From positions 1 to 64,000 of the forward strand of contig CAYMCQ010000013.1 in assembly GCA_964389025.1 (NCBI GenBank): 64,000 bases of DNA. Direction: 5' to 3'. Origin of the DNA: CAYMCQ01 sp964389025. GTDB lineage: Bacteria > Verrucomicrobiota > Verrucomicrobiia > Limisphaerales > CAYMCQ01. The first letter of the stretch is position 1. Each line of letters opens with the position of its first letter. A program made the position numbers and the translations under genes. The notes under the pieces are model-generated. The model saw nothing but the letters and a program-made list of their open reading frames with translations. It made no database searches and was not told the origin of the DNA. This document shows positions 49,477-59,800 of this stretch, in pieces.

Positions 49477-50979
49477 TCATAGCTTCTCGATAATCTCCAG
49501 CGCCTTCGCTTCGAAAATCTTCTGCCATTCTGGACCCACGAGGCTGTCGCAATCTTCCTGCGCATAACCGGTATTGTTCCGCTGCTCAACCGTCGGCGTG
49601 TAGTAGATGTAGCCGTTCGAGTAGCCGGCGACGAAGGCGTGCGGATCGTTCGCGGCTCGCTTGATGTTGAGTCCGATCTGCACGGTCAACTCGCCGGGGA
49701 AGGTCACCAGCTTGAAATCGCCGATCCGCACCCCGACGATCTCGACCTCGAGCGTGGGTTTTCCAGCGGCCTGGTTCTGCGCGAGGTGTTGCCGGAGTAA
49801 CGCAAGGTTCACGTTCAGCCGCGTGAGCCGCTCCATGATCTGGATGTTCTCCAAGTAGGCGTCGAGGCTCTGGCGGTTTGTGGCATCGAGCTTTGTCAGG
49901 TCCTCCTTGCCAAGCGCCCGGTCGTGGAGATAACCCTGCGAGTAGAAAGAAGGGAAGTGGGGCGAAAGTTTGTGTTGCACGAACAGCGGGAGGAAGGTCT
50001 TGAAGTTGATGTCGGTCGGTTTGAGCGATTGCAGCAGTTTCGCCTGCTCCGCCTGGATCGCCGCGATGCGCCGCGCCAGATCGGTGCCGCGCGGCAACGC
50101 AATGACGTTGTTGATGATCTTGAGTTCGCTGCCGGACTTGGTTTCGATTTTTTTCAAAGCACGCATGACGCTGAGGCCAAGCATGTTTCCCAGCGGCTCG
50201 GCGCTGGGTGGGTGCTGGACATCCTTATAACGCACGGGATTGATGTCGCCGGCGCAACCCTGCACGAACAGCGCGATCGCGCCCTCGCCGAGACTTTCCT
50301 CGATCACTTTCGAAGCAAAGCCAGGAAAGTCCGCCGAGTTGCCGGTGCTGGGCGGATTCATGATGGGATGGCACGCAAAGTTGTAGAGCACGGCCAAAGG
50401 TTTGCCGTCCTCCCGGTCGAGCCGCAGCAATCCAATCTGTGGGTCAATGGGGCCGACGCCCGCCACCCCTTCATCCGGGGGCATCGAGTAGGCGCGGCGC
50501 ATGTCCACCTCGCTGCCATCTTTCAGCTTCAGCCGGCGGTTCTCGCTGATCCGGTTCTCGTGTCCCACGCCCGCCCCCACCTTCACCGGCGCCGTGTGCT
50601 GCCACGCCGCGCGCACCGCCTGCATGGTCAGCGCGTCCGTATCTGCGCGCACGATGCTGTGGCAATGGCTGGCATTGATGAGGACGTTCGACGGCGGAAT
50701 CCCGAACTCCTTTTGCAACTGCGCGCGCACGCTTGCGAGATAGCCGTTTCCAATTCTGCCGATCTCCCCGATGGCGACCGCATCCACCGTGAGAATCACC
50801 ACCGTGCTGCTGCCGTCCTTGAGCACCAGGGCTTTCACATACGAAGGGTCGTTGACCGGCCCGGCGGCACGATCGGTGATGTCCACGCTGGCGACGCCGG
50901 CGCGGAGTTCGGCGCCTGCCAATGAGGCCGGCGGAGCCAGCAGCAGGGCGGTGAGGGCGAGAAGGATTCGATTTCGCAT
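49477..50979 (-). CDS. Neutral/alkaline ceramidase-like exported hydrolase (paralog 1)
   Basis: A signal peptide (RILLALTALLLAPPASLAGAE) precedes a PF04734-like domain: RAGVASVDITDRAAGPVNDP, the metal motif NVLINASHCHSIVRAD, YNFACHPIMNP, and FVQGCAGDINPVRYKD (conserved CAGDxNP). Members cleave the amide of ceramides or act on other polyol amides in Verrucomicrobia. A second paralog is at 55112. The ATG at 50979 is chosen for the signal peptide. Confidence 0.85.
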   Translation of the reverse strand: MRNRILLALTALLLAPPASLAGAELRAGVASVDITDRAAGPVNDPSYVKALVLKDGSSTVVILTVDAVAIGEIGRIGNGYLASVRAQLQKEFGIPPSNVLINASHCHSIVRADTDALTMQAVRAAWQHTAPVKVGAGVGHENRISENRRLKLKDGSEVDMRRAYSMPPDEGVAGVGPIDPQIGLLRLDREDGKPLAVLYNFACHPIMNPPSTGNSADFPGFASKVIEESLGEGAIALFVQGCAGDINPVRYKDVQHPPSAEPLGNMLGLSVMRALKKIETKSGSELKIINNVIALPRGTDLARRIAAIQAEQAKLLQSLKPTDINFKTFLPLFVQHKLSPHFPSFYSQGYLHDRALGKEDLTKLDATNRQSLDAYLENIQIMERLTRLNVNLALLRQHLAQNQAAGKPTLEVEIVGVRIGDFKLVTFPGELTVQIGLNIKRAANDPHAFVAGYSNGYIYYTPTVEQRNNTGYAQEDCDSLVGPEWQKIFEAKALEIIEKL

Positions 50980-51014
50980 AAGTTGTCGGACTCCGCCTGA
51001 TCTTGTCCCGGGCA

Positions 51015-52499
51015 TCATTGAAACCGCAACGCGTAAAGGTCGGCGTCTTTCATGACGAAACGCAGACGAACCGTTTTGCCCGCGAAACGGGAAACGTCCG
51101 CGCCGCCTTTCCAACGGACGACGCGCTCAATCTCGTTGCCGATCACTTCGACACAATCGCCCGCGGCAAAACCGCTGATAGGTTTGCCCGCCTCATCCTG
51201 AAGCTCGACGCGAATCGAGCCGGCGGCTGAGGTGGAGAAGTTTAGTTCCAAACGGTCGCCGGTGAACTTCAGCGGCTTGGTGAGCAATTCGCCGCCCGCA
51301 TACGGCGCCCGGACCGAGGCAAAGCCGTCGAGCCGCATCGAGTAGCGCCGCAGGTGCGCAGTCGGCTGGGCATTGTCCTGATTCATGTAAATGGACATTT
51401 CGGTCGGGCCGGTCTGCACGATCCCGAGGGCTGGATAATTGTTTCGCGAAACCCAGTGCCGCGCGCCGATGCCGGGCCGGATGAATGAACTCAGAAACGT
51501 GCGTTCGTAAACACTGCCGCCGCGCGTGGTCATCAGCACGGCGTCGGACACGTCCTTCTCGTAACCTTTGGCGACCTTGAGAGCTTGGGCTTCCTCGTCA
51601 CTGATGGCTTGCCGTCCGGGAAAGAATCGGGCGGCCACCGCGACGTAGAGATGTGGCGCCCGGAAATACGGGTCTGTCTGGTTCGTGTAAAGTTCCTCGA
51701 CCGGCGAGGGTTGGCCGTCCGTCATTTGACTCATCAAAACGGGATCGGTCCAATTCAGAAAGTCGCTGCTTTCCGTGCGCGCGATGCGGCGGACGCCCTC
51801 CCAGACGCGGAAATAGCAGACATATTTTTTCTCCGACTCCGACCAGAACGCCACGTTCTGCGAATCGAACATCCAGGCGAACTTGAACGGCGCTTTTTCG
51901 GGAATGACCGCCGTGTCGCGCAGCTTGCACCAGTGCAGACCGTCCGCCGATGCGAATGCAACCAGCCCGCTCTTGGAGATTCCCGCCAGCGCCTTGTAGC
52001 GCTGATCGGGTGGGCAGCTCGGGCGCGAGTCGAGGAACGGACTGAAGTTGTGGGAGAACGGCGGATCACCCGCGAGCACAACGTTGTTCGCCTTCGTCCC
52101 TTTCACTTCAAACAGCCCGAGCTTCGGTTTCGTCCAGCGCAGGCCATCGTTGGATTCGGCAAGGCAGGTGACTTCGCCCGCCGTTCCGTCAATCACGTCC
52201 GCCGGCATGCCTCGGTAATAAACGCGGAACCGCGCGCCATCGCGGATCACGGTGCAATAGCCGGAGTGAATTCCCTCCCACGCCTGGTCGAAGCGCAACA
52301 CTTCCCCCTCGTCGCGCGGCTCGTGCAGGCGCAGCTCGACGCCGTTCATTTTTGCGATCAGGAAATTGTCCACGAACATCTCCCGCCGCGAACCGAGGTC
52401 CACGACTTCACCGGCGGCGACGAGCAACGGCAGCCAGGCCGCGCCCAAGAGCGCGCGTTTCAGAAAGTTGCGGCAGGATGGTGAAAGGGTTGTCCGCAT
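51015..52499 (-). CDS. Secreted glycoside-hydrolase-like five-bladed propeller protein
   Basis: An N-terminal signal (FLKRALLGAAWLPLLVAAGE) leads a region with VDLGSRREMFVDNFLIAKMNGVELRLHEP, the opening of a family in Planctomycetes/Verrucomicrobia with a GH43/GH32-like fold. Blades include YCTVIRDGARFRVYYRGM, CLAESNDGLRWTKPKLGL and ASADGLHWCKLRDTAVI. A C-terminal beta-sandwich (LELNFSTSAAGSIRVELQDEAGKPI) follows. Substrate and catalytic residues cannot be assigned. Confidence 0.75.
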   Translation of the reverse strand: MRTTLSPSCRNFLKRALLGAAWLPLLVAAGEVVDLGSRREMFVDNFLIAKMNGVELRLHEPRDEGEVLRFDQAWEGIHSGYCTVIRDGARFRVYYRGMPADVIDGTAGEVTCLAESNDGLRWTKPKLGLFEVKGTKANNVVLAGDPPFSHNFSPFLDSRPSCPPDQRYKALAGISKSGLVAFASADGLHWCKLRDTAVIPEKAPFKFAWMFDSQNVAFWSESEKKYVCYFRVWEGVRRIARTESSDFLNWTDPVLMSQMTDGQPSPVEELYTNQTDPYFRAPHLYVAVAARFFPGRQAISDEEAQALKVAKGYEKDVSDAVLMTTRGGSVYERTFLSSFIRPGIGARHWVSRNNYPALGIVQTGPTEMSIYMNQDNAQPTAHLRRYSMRLDGFASVRAPYAGGELLTKPLKFTGDRLELNFSTSAAGSIRVELQDEAGKPISGFAAGDCVEVIGNEIERVVRWKGGADVSRFAGKTVRLRFVMKDADLYALRFQ

Positions 52500-52585
52500 G
52501 GTTGAGTCATTGCGCTCTGCAATCGTCGAGCATGGTTGTCGTGGGAGACAGTTGGCTCGATTTAATTTTCAATTCTTCAGATGCG

Positions 52586-53548
52586 CTACTCCATCGCCGC
52601 GGCTTTTTTGCGGCGTTCCTTCAATTCTTTCCATGTGGTCAATATGATTCCGCGCTCCTGGATGAGTTTCTTGACGGTCGGATCGGTCAACGCCCGGGTG
52701 TCAGCCAGACGGGACTGGCTGGAGGTGGTGATCAGCGGAAAATCTTCGGTCGGAATCGAGGCGTGAAAAAGAATTTCCGTCACGCCGGGCTTCAATTCTT
52801 TGAGCAAGGCGATGAGTTTTTCCGTTTTATCTTCCGTCTTCCAACCGTAGGAACCGGTGTGGAGATCATCAAGGACCGGCAGCCCGGCATTCCAGATTTT
52901 TGGGATCCACGCGCGCAGCTTGCCGGCCGCTTCGGGATTTTCCTTCAAGGCGTAAGTGGCGTGACCGCCAATGACGAGAATGGGGATGCCTTTTTCCATG
53001 CCGACTTTGGCGAACCGCTCGAAATAATCGGCCCGGGCGAAGAGCGTCCCCATGTGCGAATCCAAATGGGTGATGGGAAGGCCGAGAACCTCGGCGCGAT
53101 CCACCTGGGCGCGGATTTCCGCTTCGATTTCATCCGGCGTGGCGTGCGTGGCCACCTTCACGACGTTTTGCCACAGGCATCCCTCCTCATCCACCAGGCC
53201 GGGGACTTTGGGTTTGCCAGCCAGCGGCGGCCAGCGATAGAGACTCCATTCCGAAGTGAGCGTCAGATGCAGGCCGCTGTCCACGCCCGGATGCTGCTTC
53301 AAATATTTGGCGATCTCCGGCACCCACGGACAGGGCATCATCACGCTCCAGGAAGTCGCCACGCCTTTTTCCACTGTCTCGATGGCTCCAAGATTGGACG
53401 AATGCGACATGCCCACGTCATCCACGTGCAGGATGACGACCACGTCTGTCGGCTTCCAACCCAAGCGCTCGGCAAAAGTTTTTTCCGCGCGGGTGGTTTG
53501 CGGGAGCAGGAGCGCGACCATTAGGGGGATCAAAGCAAATCGGTTCAT
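52586..53548 (-). CDS. Secreted ChbG/YdjC-type carbohydrate deacetylase
   Basis: A signal peptide (RFALIPLMVALLLPQTTRA) precedes the YdjC fold: VVVILHVDDVGMSHSSNLGAIE with the metal Asp, DSGLHLTLTSEWSLYRWPP with His, and ITHLDSHMGTLFARADYFERF with His. ChbG enzymes deacetylate chito-oligosaccharides; here it is exported. It may act together with the glycosidase-like and oxidoreductase genes on either side. Confidence 0.85.
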   Translation of the reverse strand: MNRFALIPLMVALLLPQTTRAEKTFAERLGWKPTDVVVILHVDDVGMSHSSNLGAIETVEKGVATSWSVMMPCPWVPEIAKYLKQHPGVDSGLHLTLTSEWSLYRWPPLAGKPKVPGLVDEEGCLWQNVVKVATHATPDEIEAEIRAQVDRAEVLGLPITHLDSHMGTLFARADYFERFAKVGMEKGIPILVIGGHATYALKENPEAAGKLRAWIPKIWNAGLPVLDDLHTGSYGWKTEDKTEKLIALLKELKPGVTEILFHASIPTEDFPLITTSSQSRLADTRALTDPTVKKLIQERGIILTTWKELKERRKKAAAME

Positions 53549-53711
53549 AAAAGTATGGGCTTCAAAATATTCAGCTTGTTCGACTAAACCATCTCCCGGT
53601 TTTGGCAGTCAATTCAAGCGAAAACGCCACGTCCGGTGGGAAGATTTGGGTAGATCGTGACCTCTCTACGGCAAAGTTCAAGGTGATGAGCAGCATTTCG
53701 CCGCCTTCCCA

Positions 53712-55004
53712 TCAAGCCTTCCACGGCGCGCGTTTGGCGCGATCCAGCCATGTGTTTGCCTCTTTGTCGCCGATGAACTTTTCCTTCTTCGGATCCCACT
53801 TCAGCCGGCGATGATTCCAGTAAGCAAGGTTGCCCAGGTGACACACGGTCACCGAGCGGCAGCCGATCTCCACGTCGCAAATCGGCAGCTTGCGGCTGCG
53901 CACGCAGTTGAGCCAGTCCTTCAAATGATCGCTGCTGGCATACAGCCGGATGGCTTTGTCGCCAAGCGGTTCCTGGCCGAGAGATTCCGGCGTGGCTTCA
54001 AACTTGCCGCGGTCCACAAAAATCTTTCCGTCCGATCCGATGAACGTCACTCCGCCCCGGCTGCTGTCGTGGATCATTTCCACTCCGTTGGCGTAGAGGT
54101 AACGCACACCGGTGGTGGCGTTCGGATCCTCGGGCGGAATGATTTCCACCGGCCCGCTGTCGTCCATGCCCAGACCCCATTGCGCGATGTCGAAATGATG
54201 CGCGCCCCAGTCGGTCATGGCGCCGCCGGAGTATTCGCGGTAGCTGCGCCAGTTCGGGAAGTGGTTGTGAACGCCGCGCGGGCTGAGCACGGAGTTGTAA
54301 GGCCGCACGGGAGCCGGGCCGAGCCAGGCATCCCAGTCCAGCCCGGGCTCCATGGTCTCCTCCGGAAGGTCGCACCACTTGCTCGGCGCTCCCACGCCGA
54401 CGATCACGGTTTTCACTTTGCCGATCCGTCCGTTGCGAACCAGTTCGCACGCCTTGCGAAATTCCCGGGACGAACGCTGCATGCTGCCCGTCTGGAAAAT
54501 TCGTTTCTTGCGGCGCACCGCCTTCACCATGGCGCGCGCCTCGGCAATGGTCAGGGAGAGAGGTTTCTCGCAGTAGATGTCTTTGCCCGCGTTTGCCGCG
54601 GCAATCACGTTGAGGGCATGCCAATGATCCGGCGTCGCGACCACCACGGCGTCCATATCCTTGCGCGCGATCAGCTCGCGGAAATCTTTGTAGGCGTCGC
54701 AACCCTTGAAGGTGCCTTTGCTGGTTTGTTTCGAATAAAAATCCTCGACCGTTTTTTTGGCGTTCTCGCGTCGCGTCGTATCCACATCGCATACCGCCAC
54801 AACCTGCGTTTCCTTGTTTTGAATGAAACCATTCAGCAGGCTGCTGTTTTGTTTGCCCATGCCGATGAAGCCGAGCGTGATCCGGTCATTCGGTCCGGGC
54901 TTCGCCCCCCACACTGATGAAGGCAAAATGGCGGGCGCGGCAACGGCCAGCGTGGCGGTGGTTTTGAGAAACTGACGGCGAGTGAGGCGGTTTGAAGTAG
55001 TCAT
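53712..55004 (-). CDS. Tat-exported Gfo/Idh/MocA oxidoreductase
   Basis: The N-terminus has the twin-arginine signal TRRQFLKTTATLAVAAPAI. Then come the Rossmann motif (GFIGMGKQNSSLLNGF), VDTTRRENAK, VATPDHWHALNVIAAANAGKDIYCEKPLSLT (the EKP catalytic Lys) and GGAMTDWGAHHFDIAQWGLGMD with the His pair. These NADP-binding sugar oxidoreductases are typically exported by Tat with cofactor bound. The 430 residues are normal. It would oxidise or epimerise a sugar released by neighbouring enzymes. Confidence 0.93.
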   Translation of the reverse strand: MTTSNRLTRRQFLKTTATLAVAAPAILPSSVWGAKPGPNDRITLGFIGMGKQNSSLLNGFIQNKETQVVAVCDVDTTRRENAKKTVEDFYSKQTSKGTFKGCDAYKDFRELIARKDMDAVVVATPDHWHALNVIAAANAGKDIYCEKPLSLTIAEARAMVKAVRRKKRIFQTGSMQRSSREFRKACELVRNGRIGKVKTVIVGVGAPSKWCDLPEETMEPGLDWDAWLGPAPVRPYNSVLSPRGVHNHFPNWRSYREYSGGAMTDWGAHHFDIAQWGLGMDDSGPVEIIPPEDPNATTGVRYLYANGVEMIHDSSRGGVTFIGSDGKIFVDRGKFEATPESLGQEPLGDKAIRLYASSDHLKDWLNCVRSRKLPICDVEIGCRSVTVCHLGNLAYWNHRRLKWDPKKEKFIGDKEANTWLDRAKRAPWKA

Positions 55005-55111
55005 GTTTTCGGGTTTCGTTTATCCGGCGAACGGTTCTTAAATCTTCACGCGCCAACTGGCAAGCAAGTTATGTCGTAAGGTCAGCGATGGCAGAACACC
55101 AGTTTTCGCAT

Positions 55112-56545
55112 TTACAGTTTCTTGCCCCGCGCCACCCGTTTGAGCAGTGAACCAGCCGTTGCTGTGATTTTCGGCTCCGCGCCAACTTCCAGATAGCTCG
55201 ACCGCGCTCGCCACGTCGTGTAGCCGCCGAGTGGAAACTGGTCCGGCGGCGGCAGGTAGCCGTTGCAGCCGTTCGCGAGTTCCATCACCATCGTCAGCGC
55301 AAATGGACTGTTTTGCTTGATCGCCAGTCCCGTGCTGCCAAAGGTTTCGCACGGCGTCGTGGCGATGGCGAAGTCGCCGACGCGCAATGCCTGTAGCTTG
55401 ATTTCCTTCTTCGCGGGCCAGTCGGCCATCTTCACCGTTTCGCGCGCGTAATTTTCCTCCCAGTTGCGCGTCGGGCGGTCGCCCACTTTCTTGGCGAGAT
55501 ACTCGCGGGCCGCCGCCACGTTTTCGCGCGTGGGCAGGCGCACTTTGAAGGATTGCTTCTGTTCCGCCATCGCCAGCGGCATCCAGTCCTGGTAACGCGC
55601 GCTTTTCAACGCCTCCAGCGCCGCGTCGGCGACGGCGCGAGCGACGGTGAAGCGGTCGCTCTTCCAGTTGGGCTTGGTGAAATCAATGCAATTGGCGTCG
55701 CCGCTGGTGCCGTTGCTCATGAGCGCGACGAACGGTTTGCCTTCCGCGACGCCGAGATCCTTCGCCATGACGCGGCAGAACTCGCCGAAATAATCCGCCG
55801 ACAAGCCCGGCTCGGACACGCCCGCGTAATGCGTCGAGTAATTCGCCAGCAACGCCAGCGGCCGGCCGTCGGCGGTTTGAACCGAGAGCACGGTGACGGC
55901 GGGATCCACGGGGCCGGTCTGGCGAACCTTGTTCGTGTTTGCGTAGCCGGGATTCATCATGGCGATGTTCGTGGCCTGACCGGTGAATTCCACCGGCGGA
56001 TTCTCCGCCGTGCCGGGCCGCATGATCCAGCGCCGGCAATGCACGAACTGCGGGCAGTCGCTTTTCCCCCAGCCCACCCGTGCGGGCGCGCGAGTGCGCC
56101 ACGCTTCAATGATGGCGGCGGCGATGCGTGGAATCAGAAATTCCACATAGCCCGGCTCGACGTCGTTGCCGTGGCAACTGTAAGCGGCGGGCGCCGAGTG
56201 CGTGTGCGTCGCGGCAATCAGCATCCGCCCGATCGGAATTCCCGTGACGCGATGCGCCGCCGCCTTCGCCGCGTCCATCGTTTCGCGATCCACCATGCAA
56301 CTGTCCACCACCGCAATCGCGACCTGCACCCGCCCGTCATCCAGCACCAGCGCGCGGACATTAAGTGCATCGAGTGCCTTGTGCGCGATGGTGAGTGAGA
56401 GGTTGCCGGCAGTGCGGATCGGAAAATTTGTCGGCGTGATGTCCATCATTGCCGCGCCGGCGCGGAAGATGGCGGGGGCGGCGAGGGATGGCGGCGAACC
56501 CGTGATCAACGCAAAAACAATTGAAAAGCTCAGAACGGACGCCAA
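55112..56545 (-). CDS. Neutral/alkaline ceramidase-like exported hydrolase (paralog 2)
   Basis: PF04734-like: FRAGAAMMDITPTNFPIRTAGN, ALVLDDGRVQVAIAVVDSCMVDRETMDAA, the metal motif MLIAATHTHSAPAAYSCHGND, NYSTHYAGV and LMSNGTSGDANCIDF. The open frame extends to 56836, but its first 97 codons mostly translate a palindromic repeat. A TTG at 56545 is chosen because AGGAGG lies about 12 bases before it and it starts a signal peptide (ASVLSFSIVFALITGSPPSLAA). Paralog of the gene at 49477. Confidence 0.8.
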   Translation of the reverse strand: MASVLSFSIVFALITGSPPSLAAPAIFRAGAAMMDITPTNFPIRTAGNLSLTIAHKALDALNVRALVLDDGRVQVAIAVVDSCMVDRETMDAAKAAAHRVTGIPIGRMLIAATHTHSAPAAYSCHGNDVEPGYVEFLIPRIAAAIIEAWRTRAPARVGWGKSDCPQFVHCRRWIMRPGTAENPPVEFTGQATNIAMMNPGYANTNKVRQTGPVDPAVTVLSVQTADGRPLALLANYSTHYAGVSEPGLSADYFGEFCRVMAKDLGVAEGKPFVALMSNGTSGDANCIDFTKPNWKSDRFTVARAVADAALEALKSARYQDWMPLAMAEQKQSFKVRLPTRENVAAAREYLAKKVGDRPTRNWEENYARETVKMADWPAKKEIKLQALRVGDFAIATTPCETFGSTGLAIKQNSPFALTMVMELANGCNGYLPPPDQFPLGGYTTWRARSSYLEVGAEPKITATAGSLLKRVARGKKL

Positions 56546-56612
56546 GTGCCACAGACTCCTCCTCGTCCTCGAAATTGCCAGCGAAGCCGAAGCGGGCAGA
56601 TCGTAGGCAGGT

Positions 56613-56778
56613 TCTCCCTCACCCCGGCCCTCTCCCGCTGGGAGAGGGAGAATCGTCGGCCGACTTTGGTGAAGGCTTGAGTCGGCCTTTGTGGGGCAAC
56701 TCAGAGAGTTGTTGAACGCTCGCCCGCTTTTTCCCTCTTCCAGCGGGAGAGGGATCAAGGGTGAGGGAGAGCGGCACG
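56613..56778. repeat. CTCACCCCGGCCCTCTCCC palindromic repeat
   Basis: CCCTCTCCCGCTGGGAGAGGGAGAA on the left faces TTCCCTCTTCCAGCGGGAGAGGG on the right across about 80 bases; each arm is itself a hairpin. The minus strand is open through it and gives the common peptide LPLPAGEGRGEGE. It separates the ceramidase-like gene from the large dehydrogenase gene. Confidence 0.8.
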
Positions 56779-56840
56779 AAGACGTGGCTGGCTCGATTCG
56801 CTTGCCACTTTTCGGATTTCGGATTTCGGATTTCATAAGC

Positions 56841-59800
56841 TCATTCTCCTTTCAAGCACGCCAGCAAATCGGCCAGCTCCTGCTGGCTCATCGCCGCCTC
56901 CAAGCCCTCCGGCATCAACGACACCTGGCCCACCGTCAGCCGGACGATGCCTGCGCGCGGGATGGTTTCCTCGATGCCCTGCGCCAGGCGCAGCGTGACG
57001 CTCGCGGGTGATTCACCGATGATCAGGCCGGTCAACTCGCGGCCATCCTTGCATTCGATCATGCAAGCATTGAAGCCGTCAACAACTTCGTAGTTCGGAT
57101 GGACGATGTGCAGGAGGATGGTTTCCTTCGGTTGATTGCGAATGCCAAACAAATCCGGGCCGACGTTGTGGCCTTCGCGGTCGAGCCGATGGCACGAAGC
57201 GCAATGAGTCGCAAACGGTTTGCGCCCGTTGGCCGCGTTGCCGGTGAGGGCGAGAACGACGCGCGCCTTCTCGTAGGCTTTCATGCGGTCTCCGGTTTCC
57301 GCGGCGGCGAAGAGTTGGTGCGCGCGTTCGCGGATCGCGGTGTCGCCGTGCTTGCGCAAGGAATCGCGTTGCGCGCGGCTCAAAATATTTTCGGGAAGCT
57401 GCTTCGCTCCGATGGCCGCCAGCAACACCCGGAGGTGGCGTGGCTGCGCGAGCAAAGACGTGAGGACAACTCCGCGCGTGCCGGGCGGCAGTGCGTTCCA
57501 GCGGCTCGGGGCGAGGAGTTCGGTGGCGGCGGTGTCGCCCGGCAATGCAACCAGCGAACGCACCGCCGCCAGTTGCAATTCCGCCGGCTCCGTGGCGGCC
57601 AGCACCGGCAACAAGGCGGCGATGGCCTGCGCGCTCTCCGCGTTTGCCAGAAAACCAATGGCCGCCTTGCGCGTCGCGATGGATTCGGCGGGCGACGCGG
57701 CCAGCCGCGCGGTCTCGACGCTGAAACGCAAAAGCACTTCTGCCGGCAACGCCACGGGCTTGCCGCGTGAACGCAACGATTCCGCCACGCCGTTGAGCGC
57801 GGCAATGAAGCCCGGCGAAGGCGGCGCGTTCGTTGGGAGGAATGGTGGCAGAGTGCCGGCTTCGGCGCCGAGCACACGGCCAAGGTCGGACCAAAATTCC
57901 ACTGGCGCGGGGTCGCCCATGCGGCCCGCGAGATAACGGGCGAGTTGTTGCGCCTGCTGCTCGCCGGGCCTGAGTCCGCTGAGAATCGCGGCGCGCATCC
58001 AGCGGTTTGTGCCGTCGCTGGCGGCAAGCCGGGCCAGCACCTCCGGCCAGTTCTGGACGCGCGATGCCTGCGGGCCTTGGTTGAAACCCAACGCGAACCA
58101 GAACCGGGCGCGCGGATTGGGATCGGCGGCGAAGACCGGGAACAACCGCCCGGGAAAATCCGTCATGCCCGACTGCCGCTCCGCCAGGATGCGCCAGGCG
58201 TTCTCTCGCAGAACCGGATCGGCCGCAAGCAACGACACGCGCAAGGCGTGATGCAAAAGCGCGGGAGCGGAGCCTTCCTCGTTGATCCTAGTAGAGCCGA
58301 CCTGCTGGTCGGCCCGGACGCGCGGCAGCGCGTCCCTACCATTCGAAATGAGGATCGCCAGCGTGCGCAGCGCGTGCAAACGCCGCAGCGCGTTGGCGGG
58401 CCTGGCGTCCCCGGGTAATTTCGACCAACCCGCCGCCACCAAAATTTCACTGCGACGTTTGAGTTCAGCCTCGGAGGATTTGAAATGTTTCGCGAGCAAC
58501 GGCAGCGTCTTGGGATCGCGGCGCTCAGTGAGCAGCCGTTGCGCGGTCTCGTGCCGCCATGAATTGGAATCGCCCAGGGCCTGAACCAGTTCCGCCGTGG
58601 AAGCGCGGGCGGGGAATCCGGGAGTTGTAATTTGAGATGTGAGATTTTTCCCCGTCACCCGCCAGATGCGCCCCAGGTCGCGCCCGCTCGTAAAGTCAGT
58701 CCGCTTGCGCACCTCGACCGGCAGATACTCGGGATGCTCGATGGTCTTGCGATACATGTCGCAAACGTAAAGTGCGCCGTCCGGGCCGGTCGCGAGGAAC
58801 ACCGGGCGAAACCAGTTGTCGGGCGAGGCGAGAAACTCGCGGCCCTCGTTCGCCATGCGTGAGGCGAACGTCGACCCCACCGGCGTGAGCTTGTCGCGAT
58901 GCACGAGGTTCGCCGTCGGATCGCACGCGAAGGCGTCGCCGCGATACTCCGCAGGCAATGCGTCGCCGCGATAGATGTGAACCGAGCAGGCGGCGGTGAA
59001 CGTGCCAACGTGCGAGTCGGCGGTGGTGAGATTGTCACTGATGGGATACAGGCGCGCGGCGAAATTCTGGTTCGCGCCGCCGATGAGGTCGGTGACCATT
59101 GTTTCTGGCACGTTCTGCACCGTCTCGCCGAGCGCGAAGTTCGGATTCCGCGCGAGGTAGCGCGGCGCGATGACCGTGTGCTGGATATGCACGCGGTTCA
59201 TGCAGTGAAAACGATTTCCCGCCTCGTCGAAGGTCTGCCCGAACTGCCCGCGCCCGCCGACCGGTTCGATCTCGAGTGTGAACGGATTGAAGCGCGCGTC
59301 CGCGCCGATCTCGACGGCGGGCCGTTCGGGATGCTGAGGCGACGTGATCTTGCCCGCACGCGTCAGCCCGCTGGTGAGATAAACCCAACCGTCTGGGCCG
59401 AAGGTCGGATGACTGACGCGCAACTGCGTCGTGGCGTTGGTGTCGAAGCCCGTCAGCAACACGCGCCGCACCTCGGCGCGACCATCGCCATTGGTGTCTT
59501 TCAAAAACAGCACGTCCGGCGCGCAGGTGACGATGAGGCCGCCGTCCCAGGGCGTGAGGCCGTTCGGAAAAGTCAGTCCGTCGGCGAACACCGTCCGCTG
59601 ATCCATGCGCCCATCGCGATTGGTATCGTCCAGACGGGCGATGACACCAGCGGGCGGCTGGCCGGGGCCGGGGCCGGTGGGATAGCCGCGGTTCTCGGCG
59701 ACGAACATCGCTCCTTCCGCATCCCACGCCACGGCGCACGGCTGGAAGACGAGCGGCTCGGCGGCGACCAGTTCAACGCGCAGACCGGGATCGCATTGAA

